Source: Oligoflexales bacterium
GTDB lineage: Bacteria; Bdellovibrionota_B; Oligoflexia; Oligoflexales; JALZUQ01
DNA length: 64,000 nt
Direction: 5' to 3'
Assembly: GCA_023301465.1 (NCBI GenBank)
Contig: JALZUQ010000006.1
Span: forward strand, 1-64,000
The notes under the pieces were generated by a model. It did no database searches, was not told the origin of the DNA, and worked only from the letters and a program-made list of their open reading frames with translations. Both the position numbers and the translations under genes were made by a program. The stretch's first letter is position 1, and every line of letters begins with the position of its first letter. Below are positions 63,527 to 64,000 of this stretch, one piece after another.

Positions 63527-63878
63527 GCCCTCAGCCTGTCTAAAAAAGAGCCTTTTAAGTCTTGGTTCTAACGTCACTTAATGCAGGTTTCGACAGTCCC
63601 TGTTAAAACTATGATTTTTAATCCACAATAGGGATCATACAGTACAGCACCTTTCTGATTACTGCCTGAATGTCTTGCTTTGAGTTCGAGAGCCTTCAAC
63701 CTCTCCAGTACCGAATACTTGGACATATGTAGACGGGCAACAATCTTTCGGCTACTCAAACCTTGTTCAACACAGAAAACCCTGATCGTCTCGCTAACGA
63801 CAGATTTTCGAACCCAACTTGAAGAAACCTTCAAAGTCACGGTTGATAGTTCGTTTATTATGTCTTTAACGGCACCAT
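63527..63878. repeat. Long direct repeat, copy B
   Basis: The second copy of the ~353-base repeat, about 90% identical by eye to 53623-53975 and in the same orientation. Identity ends sharply at ...GGCACCAT. The two copies bracket about 9.6 kb that contains the DUF1501 trio, the GNAT-diiron fusion and the two-component genes. Confidence 0.92.
63574..63840 (-). CDS. HTH protein or recombinase fragment in repeat copy B
   Basis: 88 codons from GTG. VSETIRVFCVEQGLSSRKIVARLHMSKYSVLERL is the same helix-turn-helix as in copy A, and the frame continues through LYDPYCGLKII to a TGA. The open frame also extends upstream to a TGA near 63883. No ribosome site is visible. It may be the C-terminal part of a resolvase or transposase; a free-standing function is not supported. 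Confidence 0.4.
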   Translation of the reverse strand: MTLKVSSSWVRKSVVSETIRVFCVEQGLSSRKIVARLHMSKYSVLERLKALELKARHSGSNQKGAVLYDPYCGLKIIVLTGTVETCIK

Positions 63879-63888
63879 ATCAAAACGT

Positions 63889-64000
63889 TCAGAAACCTGC
63901 CAGACGGCAGGCATAGTTTTTTAAGAGTGTCTTGGAACCTAAGGCATCTTCTTTCTTTTTACGACTGATGTGACGCTTCCAGCTGTAAAGGGTTGTTGGG
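63889..64000 (-). pseudogene. C-terminal end of a transposase-like gene, cut by the window edge
   Basis: From the window edge the minus strand is open to a TGA at 63891-63889: TTLYSWKRHISRKKKEDALG...LLKNYACRLAGF. TTLYSWKR resembles the recognition helix at the end of transposase helix-turn-helix domains. It lies just outside repeat copy B and may have been split from it by a frameshift or insertion. Only 36 codons are visible, so identity is uncertain. Confidence 0.3.

Overview
The window is AT-rich (by eye well under 45% G+C) and comes from a Gram-negative, respiring bacterium. It carries outer-membrane lipid transport (Mla), TatA, SecG, type IV pilus motor genes, a quinol:cytochrome c oxidoreductase of the alternative complex III type, IHF and a Prc protease. 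Alternative complex III, a very large Ser/Thr kinase, paired ArsA-like ATPases and PilB-PilT-PilC together suggest a member of the former Deltaproteobacteria, most likely Bdellovibrionota/Oligoflexia. That placement is inference; no rRNA or other decisive marker is present.

Layout. 1-5.4 kb: prc, a membrane-anchored secreted protein, a sodium:solute symporter behind a TPP riboswitch, and a Fur-family regulator. 5.4-16 kb, all on the minus strand: a possible long operon with a 1781-residue Ser/Thr kinase, tatA, two ArsA-like ATPases and mlaE-mlaF-mlaD, where MlaD carries a long helical region and a beta-rich C-terminal domain. 16-21.5 kb: pyk, uvrB-uvrC. 21.7-29.3 kb: the actABCDEF operon, followed by hflX and pgi. 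31.9-37.9 kb: a Cys-rich secreted protein, a broken gene, a YghU-type GST, a ClpB-like ATPase, ihfA, a cobalamin adenosyltransferase and a small membrane protein. 38-42.2 kb: pilB-pilT-pilC. 42.35-42.97 kb: tRNA-Phe(GAA), secG, tRNA-Leu(GAG).

From the 3' end of tRNA-Leu to about 54 kb lies an integrated mobile element: a tyrosine integrase and small excisionase beside the tRNA, a replication-relaxation-type protein, an FtsK/TraD-like translocase, TraG- and TraH-like F-type transfer proteins, a secreted protein resembling ADP-ribosyltransferases with its own terminator, another secreted protein and a HigB-HigA toxin-antitoxin pair. No relaxase, T4SS ATPase or pilin was recognised, so the element is probably mobilisable or decayed.

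From 53.6 to 63.9 kb a second accessory block is bracketed by two ~353-bp direct repeats, each carrying a small helix-turn-helix frame. Inside are an OmpR-type regulator, a trio of exported proteins (lipoprotein, DUF1501 protein, DUF1588/DUF1585-like CxxCH protein), a fusion of a GNAT acyltransferase with a haem-oxygenase-like diiron domain, a divergent LuxR-type response regulator, a membrane histidine kinase and a REC protein with a possible PilZ end. The most distinctive candidates for undescribed biology are the GNAT-diiron fusion with its regulators, the ADP-ribosyltransferase-like cargo, and the envelope-spanning MlaD in an operon with paired ArsA-like ATPases.
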